This document shows positions 8,108 through 16,375 of a stretch of 64,000 nt of DNA, piece after piece; within the stretch, counting starts at the first letter, position 1, and each line of letters opens with the position of its first letter. Origin of the DNA: Kaistia soli DSM 19436 (GTDB lineage: Bacteria > Pseudomonadota > Alphaproteobacteria > Rhizobiales > Kaistiaceae); contig NZ_FQUP01000001.1 of the NCBI RefSeq assembly GCF_900129325.1, positions 310,001 to 374,000 on the forward strand, in the 5' to 3' direction. The notes under the pieces were generated by a model. The model worked only from the letters and a program-made list of their open reading frames with translations, did no database searches and was not told the origin of the DNA. Position numbers and translations under genes: made by a program.

Positions 8108-8884
8108 TCAGCCGGGTCGCTGCCTATCGCTGCCGGAAGCGACTGTGTCATAGCCGTAGTGCCGCGCCAGCGCGTCGAGCGCGAGCCGCAGAACGAGCTT
8201 GGCCGAGCGCTTCGGCCATCCGCGCTCACCTTCGATCTGGTCAATACCCTTCAGGAAGCAGCAGAAATCCAGGACGACGCCCGAAAGCTCCGGGCCGACG
8301 GCTCGCAGGGCGCGTTCGACACGCATGCGCGCCGCGAGCCCAGCCTCCGTCACGTCGGCCATGCCGCCCATCTGGCCGCCGCCGCGGCCACGGCTCGCGC
8401 CGCTCGTGGGGCTCCAACTGGCTGTGATCCCTGGCATCATCTGGCCGCGCGTGAAATCCGCCCGCAGCCGTTCGCCGGCAGCGAAGGCCGCGTCGTCGAT
8501 CAGGGGCTGCCCGTCACGGCCCTTGCGGGTCCGGAGCCAACCGAGCGGGCTCTCGCCGGCATCGACCGTCACGGCACGCCGGACCCCGTCGGTTTCGATA
8601 ATGCGCCGCTCCCGCGTCTGATGCTGCCCTGTGAGATCATCGCCGCCAGTGAGCATGCGACGGACCATCGACCGGCCGGCCTCGGACAGGCGATACCGTC
8701 GGCCAGGTCCCGCGACGAGCGCGCCGCGCGCCAGCAGCCGGCGCAGCGCTTCTGCATCGACGCTTCCCCGCCTCGCTCCATCGGTGCCGATGAACCACGC
8801 CTCATCTGCGGCGTCGAGCTCGACATGTATGGCCGATCCGGCCAGGCGGCGGGCGAGCCGGCGCTCGCTCGCATCCGCTTTCAC
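8108..8884 (-). CDS. DUF6456 domain protein
   Basis: 258 residues. The C-terminal half carries the DUF6456 signature: S-P-L-G-W-L-R-T-R-K, then F-T-R-G-Q-M-M-P, and V-L-D-F-C-C-F-L-K-G-I-D-Q-I-E. The N-terminal ~90 residues look like a winged-helix module (L-R-R-L-L-A-R-G-A-L-V...Y-R-L-S-E-A-G), so DNA binding is plausible. The GTG start overlaps the TGA of the upstream DnaA-domain-IV-like gene, indicating translational coupling. In related rhizobia these two genes are usually neighbours, so they probably work together. No biochemical function is known to me. Confidence 0.8.
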   Translation of the reverse strand: MKADASERRLARRLAGSAIHVELDAADEAWFIGTDGARRGSVDAEALRRLLARGALVAGPGRRYRLSEAGRSMVRRMLTGGDDLTGQHQTRERRIIETDGVRRAVTVDAGESPLGWLRTRKGRDGQPLIDDAAFAAGERLRADFTRGQMMPGITASWSPTSGASRGRGGGQMGGMADVTEAGLAARMRVERALRAVGPELSGVVLDFCCFLKGIDQIEGERGWPKRSAKLVLRLALDALARHYGYDTVASGSDRQRPG

Positions 8885-9249
8885 AGCCGCACCCCATCGG
8901 AAGCCAACCGGGTCAGGACCAGTTGATCGAGCCGATCCACCAGCGCATCGGTGGCAGCGTCGTCGCGCGATTCTTCGATGCGGCGGCAGGCATGGGCGGC
9001 TGTCGTGCGGTCGCGCTCAAACAGTCGTCCCGTCTCAGCGAAGGAAAGACCGAGCCGCGTGCGCGCAAGATAGATGGCCAGATGCCTGGCAAAAGCCACT
9101 CGGGCCGGGCCGCGGTCACCGCCCAGGATGCGCTCGGGGCGGACCGAAAGTTCGGTTCCTATCGTCTCGGCCAGGAGACGACGCGTCGCCTCATCACCCG
9201 CTCCGGGACGCCGCCGGCCCACTGTCTCGCTGCCACTTTCAGAATGCAT
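8881..9249 (-). CDS. DnaA domain IV-like helix-turn-helix protein
   Basis: 122 residues that align with the C-terminal DNA-binding domain of the replication initiator DnaA: V-A-F-A-R-H-L-A-I-Y-L-A at 51-62 and the signature F-E-R-D-R-T-T-A-A-H-A-C-R-R-I-E at 77-92 (DnaA has G-R-D-H-T-T-V-L-H-A-C-R-K-I-E). The residues used for DnaA-box contact are mostly kept (Asp, both Thr, the His of HAC), but the His of RDHTT is Arg. There is no AAA+ ATPase domain, so it cannot melt an origin; a role as DNA-binding regulator is inferred. Overlaps the DUF6456 gene by four bases. A palindrome sits in its promoter region. Confidence 0.8.
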   Translation of the reverse strand: MHSESGSETVGRRRPGAGDEATRRLLAETIGTELSVRPERILGGDRGPARVAFARHLAIYLARTRLGLSFAETGRLFERDRTTAAHACRRIEESRDDAATDALVDRLDQLVLTRLASDGVRL

Positions 9250-9285
9250 AGTTACGCGATCTCCGCACCAACCCTAGATTGCTGA

Positions 9286-9305
9286 ATTAGGAATTACTTC
9301 CTAAT
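9286..9305. promoter_or_regulatory. Palindrome in promoter of DnaA-IV-like gene
   Basis: Inverted repeat ATTAGGAA-TTAC-TTCCTAAT, eight-base perfect arms, located 37 bases before the start codon of the DnaA-domain-IV-like gene. AT-rich in a GC-rich genome and placed where a repressor or autoregulator would bind. The binding protein is not known. Confidence 0.45.
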
Positions 9306-9363
9306 AGTAGGCTAATCCAGTTTGGCGGAGCGGGGATAGATTTCTTTGGCCGCAGCCGATTGC

Positions 9364-9400
9364 CCCCAAAAAGCAGAAGCCCGGCCTGAGGCCGGGCTTC
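9364..9400 (-). terminator. Rho-independent terminator of mucR
   Basis: Perfect 11-bp stem GAAGCCCGGCC / GGCCGGGCTTC with a three-base loop at 9376-9400. Read on the minus strand it is followed by TGCTTTTTGG, the expected U-rich tail, just after the mucR stop. Confidence 0.8.
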
Positions 9401-9424
9401 AACATACGACGATCCGGGCTGGGA

Positions 9425-9841
9425 TCAGCGGCGCTTGCGCTGCTGGCCGAGACCCATCTTCTTGGCGAGTTCCGAACGGGCAGCCGCGTAGCTCGGAGCG
9501 ACCATGGGGTAGTCTGCCGGCAGACCCCACTTCTCACGATACTCTTCCGGAGAAAGATCGTAATGCGTGCGAAGGTGCCGCTTGAGCGACTTGAACTTCT
9601 TGCCGTCTTCAAGACAGACGATATAGTCTGGGAAAACCGACTTTTTCGGGTTGACGGCCGGCTTGAGCGGCTCCGGCTCCGGCTCAGCAACGCCGCCATG
9701 GGTGCGGCTCAGCGCCTGGAAAACCTCCGAAATAAGCCCCGGCAGGTCATGCGCCGAGACTGAATTGTTGCTGACATAAGCCGACACGATGTCAGCCGTC
9801 AGATCAATCAAGTCGCTGCCGACGATCTTCTCGCTCATCAT
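9425..9841 (-). CDS. mucR: MucR/Ros family zinc-finger transcriptional regulator
   Basis: 138 residues, full length for MucR. This family regulates exopolysaccharide, motility, symbiosis and cell-cycle genes in rhizobia and Brucella by binding AT-rich targets. The N-terminal oligomerisation region ([10 protein letters not shown]) is followed by an acidic/proline linker and the finger C76-L-E-D79[10 protein letters not shown]89-L-R-T-H93, a Cys-x2-Asp-x9-His-x3-His arrangement in place of the Cys2His2 of Ros. The [13 protein letters not shown] segment after it is diagnostic. Two adjacent ATG codons (9841 and 9838) could start it. A terminator follows and a candidate promoter lies upstream. Confidence 0.95.
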   Translation of the reverse strand: MMSEKIVGSDLIDLTADIVSAYVSNNSVSAHDLPGLISEVFQALSRTHGGVAEPEPEPLKPAVNPKKSVFPDYIVCLEDGKKFKSLKRHLRTHYDLSPEEYREKWGLPADYPMVAPSYAAARSELAKKMGLGQQRKRR

Positions 9842-9979
9842 TCCACCAAACCTCTATCGATAACCCATGAAATTAACCGGGGCGCTCCGGTACGACTTGC
9901 CGACCCCTGTGGCATATCTCGCTCGCCATGGAACCAACACACCGGGACGGGACGTGGCCCGAACGTATATTTCGTGCGT

Positions 9980-10008
9980 TCTATATAAGTTGAAGTAGGA
10001 GAATACAA
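9980..10008 (-). promoter_or_regulatory. Candidate sigma-70 promoter of mucR
   Basis: On the minus strand TTGTAT, 17 bases, TATAGA, in an AT-rich stretch about 140 bases before the mucR start. Match to consensus is moderate (three and four of six). The surrounding AT-rich DNA would suit MucR autoregulation, but no specific operator can be read. Confidence 0.35.
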
Positions 10009-10045
10009 GTGCACACAGGCTGGAAAAATTTGACATCACACATCT

Positions 10046-10090
10046 TTCGAAACGCGTCGACTGGTCTCGTCTGGACCTTGTCGTTTCGAA
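10046..10090 (-). terminator. Inverted repeat after the Mrp operon
   Basis: TTCGAAACG at 10046-10054 and CGTTTCGAA at 10082-10090 are exact reverse complements, with a smaller GGTC/GACC pairing inside the loop. It begins 21 bases after the stop of the last Mrp gene on the minus strand; an AAATTTTTCC stretch follows further on. It may stop or protect the operon mRNA; the long loop makes a classical terminator doubtful. Confidence 0.35.
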
Positions 10091-10110
10091 CAGAATCAAT
10101 GAACCGCGCT

Positions 10111-11787
10111 TCACATTGCCGCGATCAACAGGCAAATCCCGAGAAGCGCTGTCGCGACGAGAGCAATATCGCCCGTCCGCCAATTGCCCGCGTGCATCGT
10201 ACGCTGCACCCAAGCCTCTGAAATCGCCTGTATTTTCCGAGTATCAACACGCGACTTCAAAGAAAGCGCTGCAAGGACTTGCCGAGAGAGCGCCGACCCA
10301 GCCTTAACCAGTAATTGCGGGAGGCATCGCCACAACCAGTCTGTATCGACCGTAGTGCCAGCATGTGGAACAAGTAGTCTCAGAAACAAAACGAAACAAA
10401 TCGAGGCTCCAACGAGGAGTTGCAACTGAAAAAGAATATGATCCGAGGTCAGGACTGCAACGCTTTCGATGCCCGGCACGAATCGCATGAGCAGCCCCGG
10501 AGCGGCTCCTATGGCCAGGAGGATCAGTCCAGCGCCTCCCATGGCAAGCTTCATCGCAGGCGTGGCCTGGAGCGTAGCGGGCCGTGGCGTCGATGGCCGC
10601 AGCATCGCGAACCACGGCAGCCGCAACCCTGCATAGAGCATGGAACCGGCGGAGATGGCTGTGAGGGCGAACCAGGCGACCGCGTCATGGTCATCGGCCA
10701 GCGCCTGCATGATCGCCGACTTGCTGACGAACCCGGCGGTGAGCGGCATTGCGGAGAGCGACAGGCCGCCGACGATCATGGCGCATGTTGCAAACGGCAT
10801 CGACCGGGCAAGGCCGCCAAGCGCCGTCAGCCGCGCCGTTCCGGTGGCCCGCAGCACCGTGCCGGCCGCCATCATCAACAGCCCCTTATAGAGAATATGC
10901 ACAAAGGCATGCGCGCCCGCCGCTGCAAGCGCCAGTGGCGTTCCGATCCCGATGGCGACGACCATGAAACCGACCTGGCCGACGATCGAATAGGACAGCA
11001 TGCGGCGGATGTCATTTTCCAACAGCGCGTAGATCATCCCATAGACGGCCATGATCAGGCCGACCGGAATGAGCGCGGCTTCACCGGGGAAGAGGCGGAT
11101 AAGGACGGCGATGGCCGCCTTCGTCGTAAAGGCCGAGAGGAATACCGCCCCTGACCATGAGGCCCTCGGATAGGCGTCGGCAACCCAGGCCGATACCGGC
11201 GGTGCGCCTGCATTGACGAGGATACCGGCCAGCATGAGCAGAGAGCCGATTGAATCGGCCGCAAAAGGCCGAATCGCCGTGCCGCCGCTGCCGATCGATG
11301 CTGCAATGCCGGCAAAGAAGAGAACGCCGCCGAAAGCATGCATCAACGCATAGCGAAGACCCGCTCTGCTGGCGCCATTCGAGAAGATGACGAGCGCCGA
11401 GCCGATCGCCATCACTTCCCAGAACAGGAACAAGGTGACGAGGTCGCCTGCGAAGATCACGCCCTGCGCGGCGCCCGCATAGAGAAGAGCCGCCGCGCGC
11501 TCGGCGCTGCTGCGCTGTGGCAGCGCGAAGATCGCGCCGCCAATGGCGGCAAGAGCGAAGGCGGTCCCAAAGAGGCGCGCGGTGCTGTCGGATACGACCG
11601 GCGTCAGCGTGAGGCCCAGCCAGTTGAAGTCGGGCCCAGCCGTCTGCGGCAAGCTCCAGACGAGGATCAGCGCCAGCGCCGGTGTTGCGACGAAGACGAT
11701 GTCCTGCACCCGGCCGCGCAGAACAGCGACGAGCAGGCTGCCGACAATCAGCGGCAGCCAGGGTGCAAGCAGCAGCGTCTCAGCCAT
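10111..11787 (-). CDS. Proton-conducting antiporter subunit, MrpD/NuoL-M-N family (third copy)
   Basis: 558 residues, almost all membrane helices. It has the family hallmarks of a proton-channel subunit: a membrane Glu in F-L-F-W-E-V-M-A-I-G and a membrane Lys in A-F-T-T-K-A-A-I-A-V, with the Y-S-I-V-G-Q-V-G-F motif of helix 8. Such subunits carry protons in complex I and in Mrp antiporters. The ATG at 11787 follows a strong GAGGAGGGG site and overlaps the small upstream gene by eight bases. It has an extra ~100-residue C-terminal part (S-L-K-S-R-V-D-T-R-K) ending in a last helix. It is the most divergent of the three D-type proteins here and may fill the role of the missing NuoL-like half of MrpA. 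Confidence 0.85.
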   Translation of the reverse strand: MAETLLLAPWLPLIVGSLLVAVLRGRVQDIVFVATPALALILVWSLPQTAGPDFNWLGLTLTPVVSDSTARLFGTAFALAAIGGAIFALPQRSSAERAAALLYAGAAQGVIFAGDLVTLFLFWEVMAIGSALVIFSNGASRAGLRYALMHAFGGVLFFAGIAASIGSGGTAIRPFAADSIGSLLMLAGILVNAGAPPVSAWVADAYPRASWSGAVFLSAFTTKAAIAVLIRLFPGEAALIPVGLIMAVYGMIYALLENDIRRMLSYSIVGQVGFMVVAIGIGTPLALAAAGAHAFVHILYKGLLMMAAGTVLRATGTARLTALGGLARSMPFATCAMIVGGLSLSAMPLTAGFVSKSAIMQALADDHDAVAWFALTAISAGSMLYAGLRLPWFAMLRPSTPRPATLQATPAMKLAMGGAGLILLAIGAAPGLLMRFVPGIESVAVLTSDHILFQLQLLVGASICFVLFLRLLVPHAGTTVDTDWLWRCLPQLLVKAGSALSRQVLAALSLKSRVDTRKIQAISEAWVQRTMHAGNWRTGDIALVATALLGICLLIAAM

Positions 11788-12010
11788 CCCGCCCCTCCTC
11801 TTCAGCTGCGGTCTCGCGGCGGCGGGCGATCTGGCCCCAACCAAACGCGAGCGCGATCGCGGCAGCCGATGCCACGAGGCCGAATATGGCGGCGAAGCCC
11901 GGCGTGCCGTCTATCCCGAAGGCCGGATGATGCATGACGAACATGTCGGCGACGATCAATGCGGCCAGGAGGCCGGCCAATCCCGCGAGGACGAGACGCG
12001 CTATCGGCAT
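11780..12010 (-). CDS. Small two-helix membrane protein in the Mrp operon
   Basis: 76 residues: two hydrophobic helices (about 3-21 and 37-58) and a charged C-terminal tail R-R-R-E-T-A-A-E-E-E. The ATG at 12010 has a GGAGATGG ribosome binding site. It lies between two D-type antiporter genes and overlaps the next by eight bases, so it is surely co-expressed with the Mrp complex. It resembles no canonical Mrp subunit (A-G) that I can recognise. An accessory or assembly subunit is the natural guess. Confidence 0.7.
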   Translation of the reverse strand: MPIARLVLAGLAGLLAALIVADMFVMHHPAFGIDGTPGFAAIFGLVASAAAIALAFGWGQIARRRETAAEEEGRDG

Positions 12011-12047
12011 CCGACCATCTCCTTCAACTGGATCCGCTTGCTGGCGC

Positions 12048-13508
12048 TCATCGGCTGACCAGCGCGCTTGCAAGGCGGTAGGGGACCTCGGGAAAGAGGA
12101 ACAGCAGCACCGTTCCCGCGGCCGTGGCCGTCAGGGCCACGACCATGGCGACCGGCGCCTCGGCCACAGGGCCGCCGGCTGGCTTCAGGAACGCGCGCGC
12201 CGCAATCGGCAGCAGGTACGCTGCGTTCAGCACCGTCGAGACGACGATGACCGCGACCGCGAACCATTCGTGAAGACTGCCCGCCCCGGCCAGCATGAAC
12301 CACTTGCCGAGAAAACCGGCAGTCGGCGGCAGGCCGATCATCGAGAGTGCGCCAATGGTGAAGGCTGCCATGGTCCACGGCATGCGGCGGCCGATGCCGT
12401 CCATCTGGCTGACCTTGGTCACGTGCTCGGCGGTGTAGACCGAGCCAGCGGCGAAGAAGAGCGTGATCTTCGACACGGCATGGGCCGCAATGTGGATCGC
12501 TGCCCCCATGGCCGCGAGCGGGCTCGCGAGCGCCGCCGCCATGACGATGTAGGAGAGCTGGCCGATGGTCGAATAAGCAAGCCGACGCTTCAGATCATCC
12601 GCCGTCATCGCGACCAGAGAGGCGGCGATGATGGTGAACCCCGCGACATAGACCAGCCATTGCGACGCGCCCGTCGCCTGCAGCGTATCGAGGCCGAAGA
12701 TGTAGACAGTGACCTTCAAGATGGTGAACACGCCGGCCTTCACAACCGCGACAGCATGCAAGAGTGCCGAGACCGGGGTCGGCGCGACCATCGCCGCCGG
12801 CAGCCAACGATGCAGTGGCATCACCGCCGCCTTTGCGGCGCCGAAGACAAAAAGCCCCAGCAGCACAGCCATCGCCAGCGGACCGATCTTGCCGCCAAGA
12901 ATGCCGCCGAGTTGAAAATCCGTCGTTCCCGCAACGAAAGCCGTCCAGACGATCGCCGGCAGCAGCAGGATCATCGAAGCGCCGATCAACGTCAGCAGGT
13001 AGACGCGGCCGGCACGCATCGCCTCCGGGGTCTGTTTATGCGTGACGAGCGGATAGGTGGAAAGCGACAGCAACTCGTAGAAGAGGAACAACGTCACCAG
13101 ATTGCCGGCGAGCGCCACACCCATCGTTGCGGCGATGGCGACGGCGAAGGCCGCAAAGAACATCGTCTGGCGCGGCTCCTGATTGCCGCGCATATATCCG
13201 ATTGAATAGACGGAGTTCGCGATCCACAGCGTCGACGCGACCAGCGCAAACAGCATGCCGAGCGGCTCGACACGCAGAACCAGATCGAGCCCGGGCGCGA
13301 TGGTGACCAGCGGCAGCACAGGCCGCGCGCCTGCCAGAACGTCAGGCAGCAGCGCGCCAATCGTCACGAAGAGTAGCAGCGCGCCCACGAGGCTTGCCGC
13401 GTCACGAAGATTGGGAAGCCGGCCCAGCAGCATCACTAGGACGGCAACGACCGTCGGAATGACCAGCGCCAAGCCCAGCAGCGATGATCCGCTCGCGATC
13501 GCCGTCAT
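12048..13508 (-). CDS. Mrp antiporter subunit D (second copy)
   Basis: 486 residues, about 14 membrane helices. NuoN/MrpD-type proton channel: L-F-L-F-Y-E-L-L-S-L-S-T-Y-P-L-V carries the helix-5 Glu and A-V-V-K-A-G-V-F-T-I the helix-7 Lys, with M-P-L-H-R-W-L-P-A-A-M-V-A-P-T-P-V-S between them, a strong family signature. Its ATG overlaps the stop of the preceding D gene (ATGA). Membrane subunit of the multi-protein Na+(K+)/H+ antiporter used for pH and salt homeostasis. Confidence 0.9.
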   Translation of the reverse strand: MTAIASGSSLLGLALVIPTVVAVLVMLLGRLPNLRDAASLVGALLLFVTIGALLPDVLAGARPVLPLVTIAPGLDLVLRVEPLGMLFALVASTLWIANSVYSIGYMRGNQEPRQTMFFAAFAVAIAATMGVALAGNLVTLFLFYELLSLSTYPLVTHKQTPEAMRAGRVYLLTLIGASMILLLPAIVWTAFVAGTTDFQLGGILGGKIGPLAMAVLLGLFVFGAAKAAVMPLHRWLPAAMVAPTPVSALLHAVAVVKAGVFTILKVTVYIFGLDTLQATGASQWLVYVAGFTIIAASLVAMTADDLKRRLAYSTIGQLSYIVMAAALASPLAAMGAAIHIAAHAVSKITLFFAAGSVYTAEHVTKVSQMDGIGRRMPWTMAAFTIGALSMIGLPPTAGFLGKWFMLAGAGSLHEWFAVAVIVVSTVLNAAYLLPIAARAFLKPAGGPVAEAPVAMVVALTATAAGTVLLFLFPEVPYRLASALVSR

Positions 13509-15001
13509 GGATGCCCCCCAAGGAGCACCGTCGCCGCCGCGCCGGCCAACCGGGCGGGCATCTCCGCGTCGATACCGAAGAAGATCGTGAGCCCGGCCAG
13601 CAGCAGCGTCGGGAGGAGCATGCTGAGCGGCGCCTCGCTCGCCGCGAGCGCAGCCTTGCCCGGCTCGCGGAACCAGACGACTTCCAGCAAGCGGCCGACA
13701 TAAAGAACCGCGATGACGGAACTGGCGACGATCATGAAGGCCAGCCAGCCTTTGCCATCATCAAAGGCGCCGAGCACGAGATACCATTTCGACACAAACC
13801 CGCTGGTGCCGGGAACGCCGATCAGGCCGAGGCCGGCGATGGTCAGTGCCACGGCCGTCGCCGGCATGGTCCGGCCAATACCCGCGAGATCGTCGAGCCG
13901 CGAGGAGCCACAGCGAAGCAGCACCGCGCCGATCGCCATGAAGGCGGCGCCCTTCATCAGCGCGTGATTGACGATATGCAGGAACGCACCGGTCAGCCCG
14001 GCCGGATTGGCGAGCGCCAGACCGAGCGTGATGTAGCCGATCTGCGCGACCGAGGAGAAGGCGAGCAGGCGCTTGACATCACGCTGGAACACCGCAGCCA
14101 GCGAGGCCACGAACATCGCGGCAAGCGAGAGCAAGATCAGCACGCCGGTGACCGAGACCGGCCCGATCTCGACATGAATGCCGAACACGCCGAACAGGAA
14201 GCGCGCCATCAGATAAACGGCGACCTTTGTGGCGGTCGAGGCGAGCAGGACCGTCGCAGCCGAAGGCGCGTAGCCATAGGCATTGGGCAGCCAGGCATGC
14301 AGCGGGAAGAGCGCCAGCTTCAGCGCGATTCCGACCAGGATGAAGGCTTCGGCAGCGATCAGCGCGCGCGGCGAGACGACGTCGGGCAGCCGCTCGACGA
14401 TGAGCGCCAGATTGAGCGTCCCAGTCGCCAGATAAAGGAGGCCGACGCCGATGACATAGAAGGTCGCGCCGATCGTTCCAACGATCAGATATTGATAGGC
14501 GGCGACCAGCGCCCGTCGGTCGCGGCCGAGCGCGATCAAGGTATAGGTCGAGAGCGACGAGATCTCGAGGAACACGAAGGCGTTGAAGGCGTCGCCGGTG
14601 ATCGCCATGCCGAGCAGGCCGGCCATCGCGACCAGCATCATGGCGTAGAACCACGGCACACGCCCGCCATCGATCTCGGCAGCGACACTCTGCCGAGCGT
14701 AAAGCAGCGTCACGAGGGACACGGCCGTGACGACAAGCAAGATGAGGACATTCACCGCATCGACGCGGTATTCGATGCCGAGTTCAGGCGCGAAGCCACC
14801 AAGGCGGTAGGAGACGACGCCGAGTTGCTCCACAACGAAGACCAGGCGGAACGCGGCTGCGGCGCTGATCAAAGCTGCCAAAACGGCGATCGGCCATGAG
14901 GCGATCTCGACGCGAACCAGTGCCACCAGCACCGCCCCCAGGAGCGGCGCGAGCACGACGATGACCGGCAGATGCTGGTCGATTGCGGCGAGAAAGCTCA
15001 T
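13505..15001 (-). CDS. mrpD: Mrp antiporter subunit D (first copy)
   Basis: 498 residues, about 14 membrane helices. The most MrpD-like of the three: F-N-A-F-V-F-L-E-I-S-S-L-S-T-Y-T-L-I-A-L-G holds the conserved Glu and A-S-T-A-T-K-V-A-V-Y the Lys, with L-F-P-L-H-A-W-L-P-N-A-Y-G-Y-A-P between. MrpD is thought to carry protons across the inner membrane in exchange for Na+ or K+. It overlaps mrpC upstream and the second D gene downstream by four bases each (ATGA), so all are translationally coupled. Confidence 0.93.
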   Translation of the reverse strand: MSFLAAIDQHLPVIVVLAPLLGAVLVALVRVEIASWPIAVLAALISAAAAFRLVFVVEQLGVVSYRLGGFAPELGIEYRVDAVNVLILLVVTAVSLVTLLYARQSVAAEIDGGRVPWFYAMMLVAMAGLLGMAITGDAFNAFVFLEISSLSTYTLIALGRDRRALVAAYQYLIVGTIGATFYVIGVGLLYLATGTLNLALIVERLPDVVSPRALIAAEAFILVGIALKLALFPLHAWLPNAYGYAPSAATVLLASTATKVAVYLMARFLFGVFGIHVEIGPVSVTGVLILLSLAAMFVASLAAVFQRDVKRLLAFSSVAQIGYITLGLALANPAGLTGAFLHIVNHALMKGAAFMAIGAVLLRCGSSRLDDLAGIGRTMPATAVALTIAGLGLIGVPGTSGFVSKWYLVLGAFDDGKGWLAFMIVASSVIAVLYVGRLLEVVWFREPGKAALAASEAPLSMLLPTLLLAGLTIFFGIDAEMPARLAGAAATVLLGGHP

Positions 15002-15399
15002 CCGCGCGGCCCAGCCTTGCGAGCGGCCGCACCCGCTGGCCCGCGATCCTTTGCCAGCACCTCGTCTTCCTCGATCGTCCCATAGGCTTCCTTGATGCGG
15101 ATCGCGAGGGCGAGGCCGAGCGCCAGCGTGCCGATGCCGACGACGATCGCGGTGAGGATCAGCACGTGCGGCAGCGGATTGGCATAGACGTCGAAGCGGG
15201 GGTCGATGATCGGCGCCGTGCCGCCGAAGATCTTCCCCGGCAGCAGATAGAGCAGGTAGACCGAGGACTGGAACAGCGACAGGCCGACCAGCTTCTTGAT
15301 CAAGTTGTTGCGGGCAATGACGATGTAGAGCCCCGCGACCATCACGAGGACGATCGTGAAGCGCGTCGCCTCGGAGGCGAGCATCGCAACGAGACTCAT
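14998..15399 (-). CDS. mrpC: Mrp antiporter subunit C (NuoK-like)
   Basis: 133 residues with three membrane helices, the size and pattern of MrpC/MnhC, which is homologous to NuoK of complex I. G-L-Y-I-V-I-A-R-N-N-L-I-K-K-L-V-G-L and the loop N-P-L-P-H-V-L-I-L-T-A-I-V-V-G are family motifs. The start is placed at 15399 (M-S-L-V-A-M-L) where it overlaps the mrpB stop as ATGA; the frame further upstream lies inside mrpB. A charged C-terminal tail of about 30 residues extends into the cytoplasm. Confidence 0.93.
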   Translation of the reverse strand: MSLVAMLASEATRFTIVLVMVAGLYIVIARNNLIKKLVGLSLFQSSVYLLYLLPGKIFGGTAPIIDPRFDVYANPLPHVLILTAIVVGIGTLALGLALAIRIKEAYGTIEEDEVLAKDRGPAGAAARKAGPRG

Positions 15400-15815
15400 G
15401 ACGCCCTCCGACTCGCGAAGGCGTAGTAGATCGCGATCATGCTGGAGAAGACGGTGAGAAACACGCCAGCTTCGACGAGGAAGACACCCCATTCCTGGCC
15501 GTGCACCGGATCATGCGCGAGCGGGTTATAATCGAGGAAATTACCGCCGAGCGCCATCGAGACGAGACCGACAGCGGCATAGATCAGCACGCCGGCCGGG
15601 ATCAGCCGTTCGACCAGCGCCATCGACACGAGCCTTTGCGCTGCGGCGAGCCCGTTGATCAGCGCATAGAGGATCACGCCAGCCGCCGCGATGACGCCGG
15701 CCTGAAAGCCGCCGCCCGGGCCGTAGTCGCCGTGGAATTGCACATAGAGCGCAAAGAGCATCAGCGGCGCCATGATGAACTTGGCGGCGACGCGCAGGAC
15801 GATATCGCGACGCAT
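15396..15815 (-). CDS. mrpB: Mrp antiporter subunit B
   Basis: 139 residues with four membrane helices. F-H-G-D-Y-G-P-G-G-G-F-Q-A-G-V-I is the hallmark of MrpB/MnhB, and G-Q-E-W-G-V-F-L-V-E-A-G-V the second conserved block. It starts two bases after the stop of the DUF4040 gene and overlaps mrpC by four bases. In canonical Mrp operons this domain lies next to, or is fused to, the C-terminal end of MrpA; here it follows the separated A-type domain. Confidence 0.93.
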   Translation of the reverse strand: MRRDIVLRVAAKFIMAPLMLFALYVQFHGDYGPGGGFQAGVIAAAGVILYALINGLAAAQRLVSMALVERLIPAGVLIYAAVGLVSMALGGNFLDYNPLAHDPVHGQEWGVFLVEAGVFLTVFSSMIAIYYAFASRRAS

Positions 15816-15817
15816 GG

Positions 15818-16375
15818 CTATGACCTCTCGCCGCCGCTGCGGCGGCGCAGCAGAACCAGGACACCGATCGCCGCCGTGAACACCACGGCCGTCTCGCCCA
15901 GCGTATCGAAGCCGCGATAGCTGGCGAGAACCGCCGTGACGACATTCGGAATTCCTATGTCGGCGAGGGTGCGGCCGAGATAGTCAGCGCCGGCGCTATG
16001 GATCGGCTGGGCCGACGAGCCGAATTGCGGCAGGTCGCTCATGCCCCAGACCAGAACGGCCGCCGTGACCGCGGCGACGAACAGTGGCGCGATACGGCGC
16101 GCCGTCCCCGTAGCCTCCTTGACATCGGTCAGGTAAAGCGCGCCGAGGAACAGTACCGTCGAGATGCCGGCACCGACCGAGGCCTCAGTCATTGCGACGT
16201 CCACGGCATCGAGCACGACGAACAGCGTTGCCATGGCGAAGCTGTAGGCGCCGAGCAACACGACCACGGCGAAGAGCCCGCGGATGCGCACGATCGACAC
16301 AGCGAGGACCATGATCAGCAGCATCAGCGCCAGCGAAAGAAACGCCTCGACGAAGACGGGATCGACGCCGCTCAT
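15818..16375 (-). CDS. MrpA C-terminal-type subunit (DUF4040/MbhD plus MbhE-like)
   Basis: 185 residues with five or six membrane helices. A-V-D-V-A-M-T-E-A-S-V-G-A-G-I-S is the MbhD/DUF4040 signature found in the C-terminal third of MrpA; the last 50 residues (Y-R-G-F-D-T-L-G-E-T-A-V-V-F-T-A) match the MbhE-like segment. Full MrpA has about 800 residues because it also contains a NuoL-like antiporter half, which is absent here. Overlaps mrpG by four bases. So the operon uses a split MrpA, whose antiporter half may be supplied by one of the three D-type genes. Confidence 0.88.
   Translation of the reverse strand: MSGVDPVFVEAFLSLALMLLIMVLAVSIVRIRGLFAVVVLLGAYSFAMATLFVVLDAVDVAMTEASVGAGISTVLFLGALYLTDVKEATGTARRIAPLFVAAVTAAVLVWGMSDLPQFGSSAQPIHSAGADYLGRTLADIGIPNVVTAVLASYRGFDTLGETAVVFTAAIGVLVLLRRRSGGERS

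Noticed and set aside
11934-14899. Two long plus-strand open frames (423 and 471 codons) opposite the Mrp D genes
   Set aside because: Highly charged, repetitive Arg/Asp/Gln-rich translations that mirror hydrophobic membrane proteins on the other strand.
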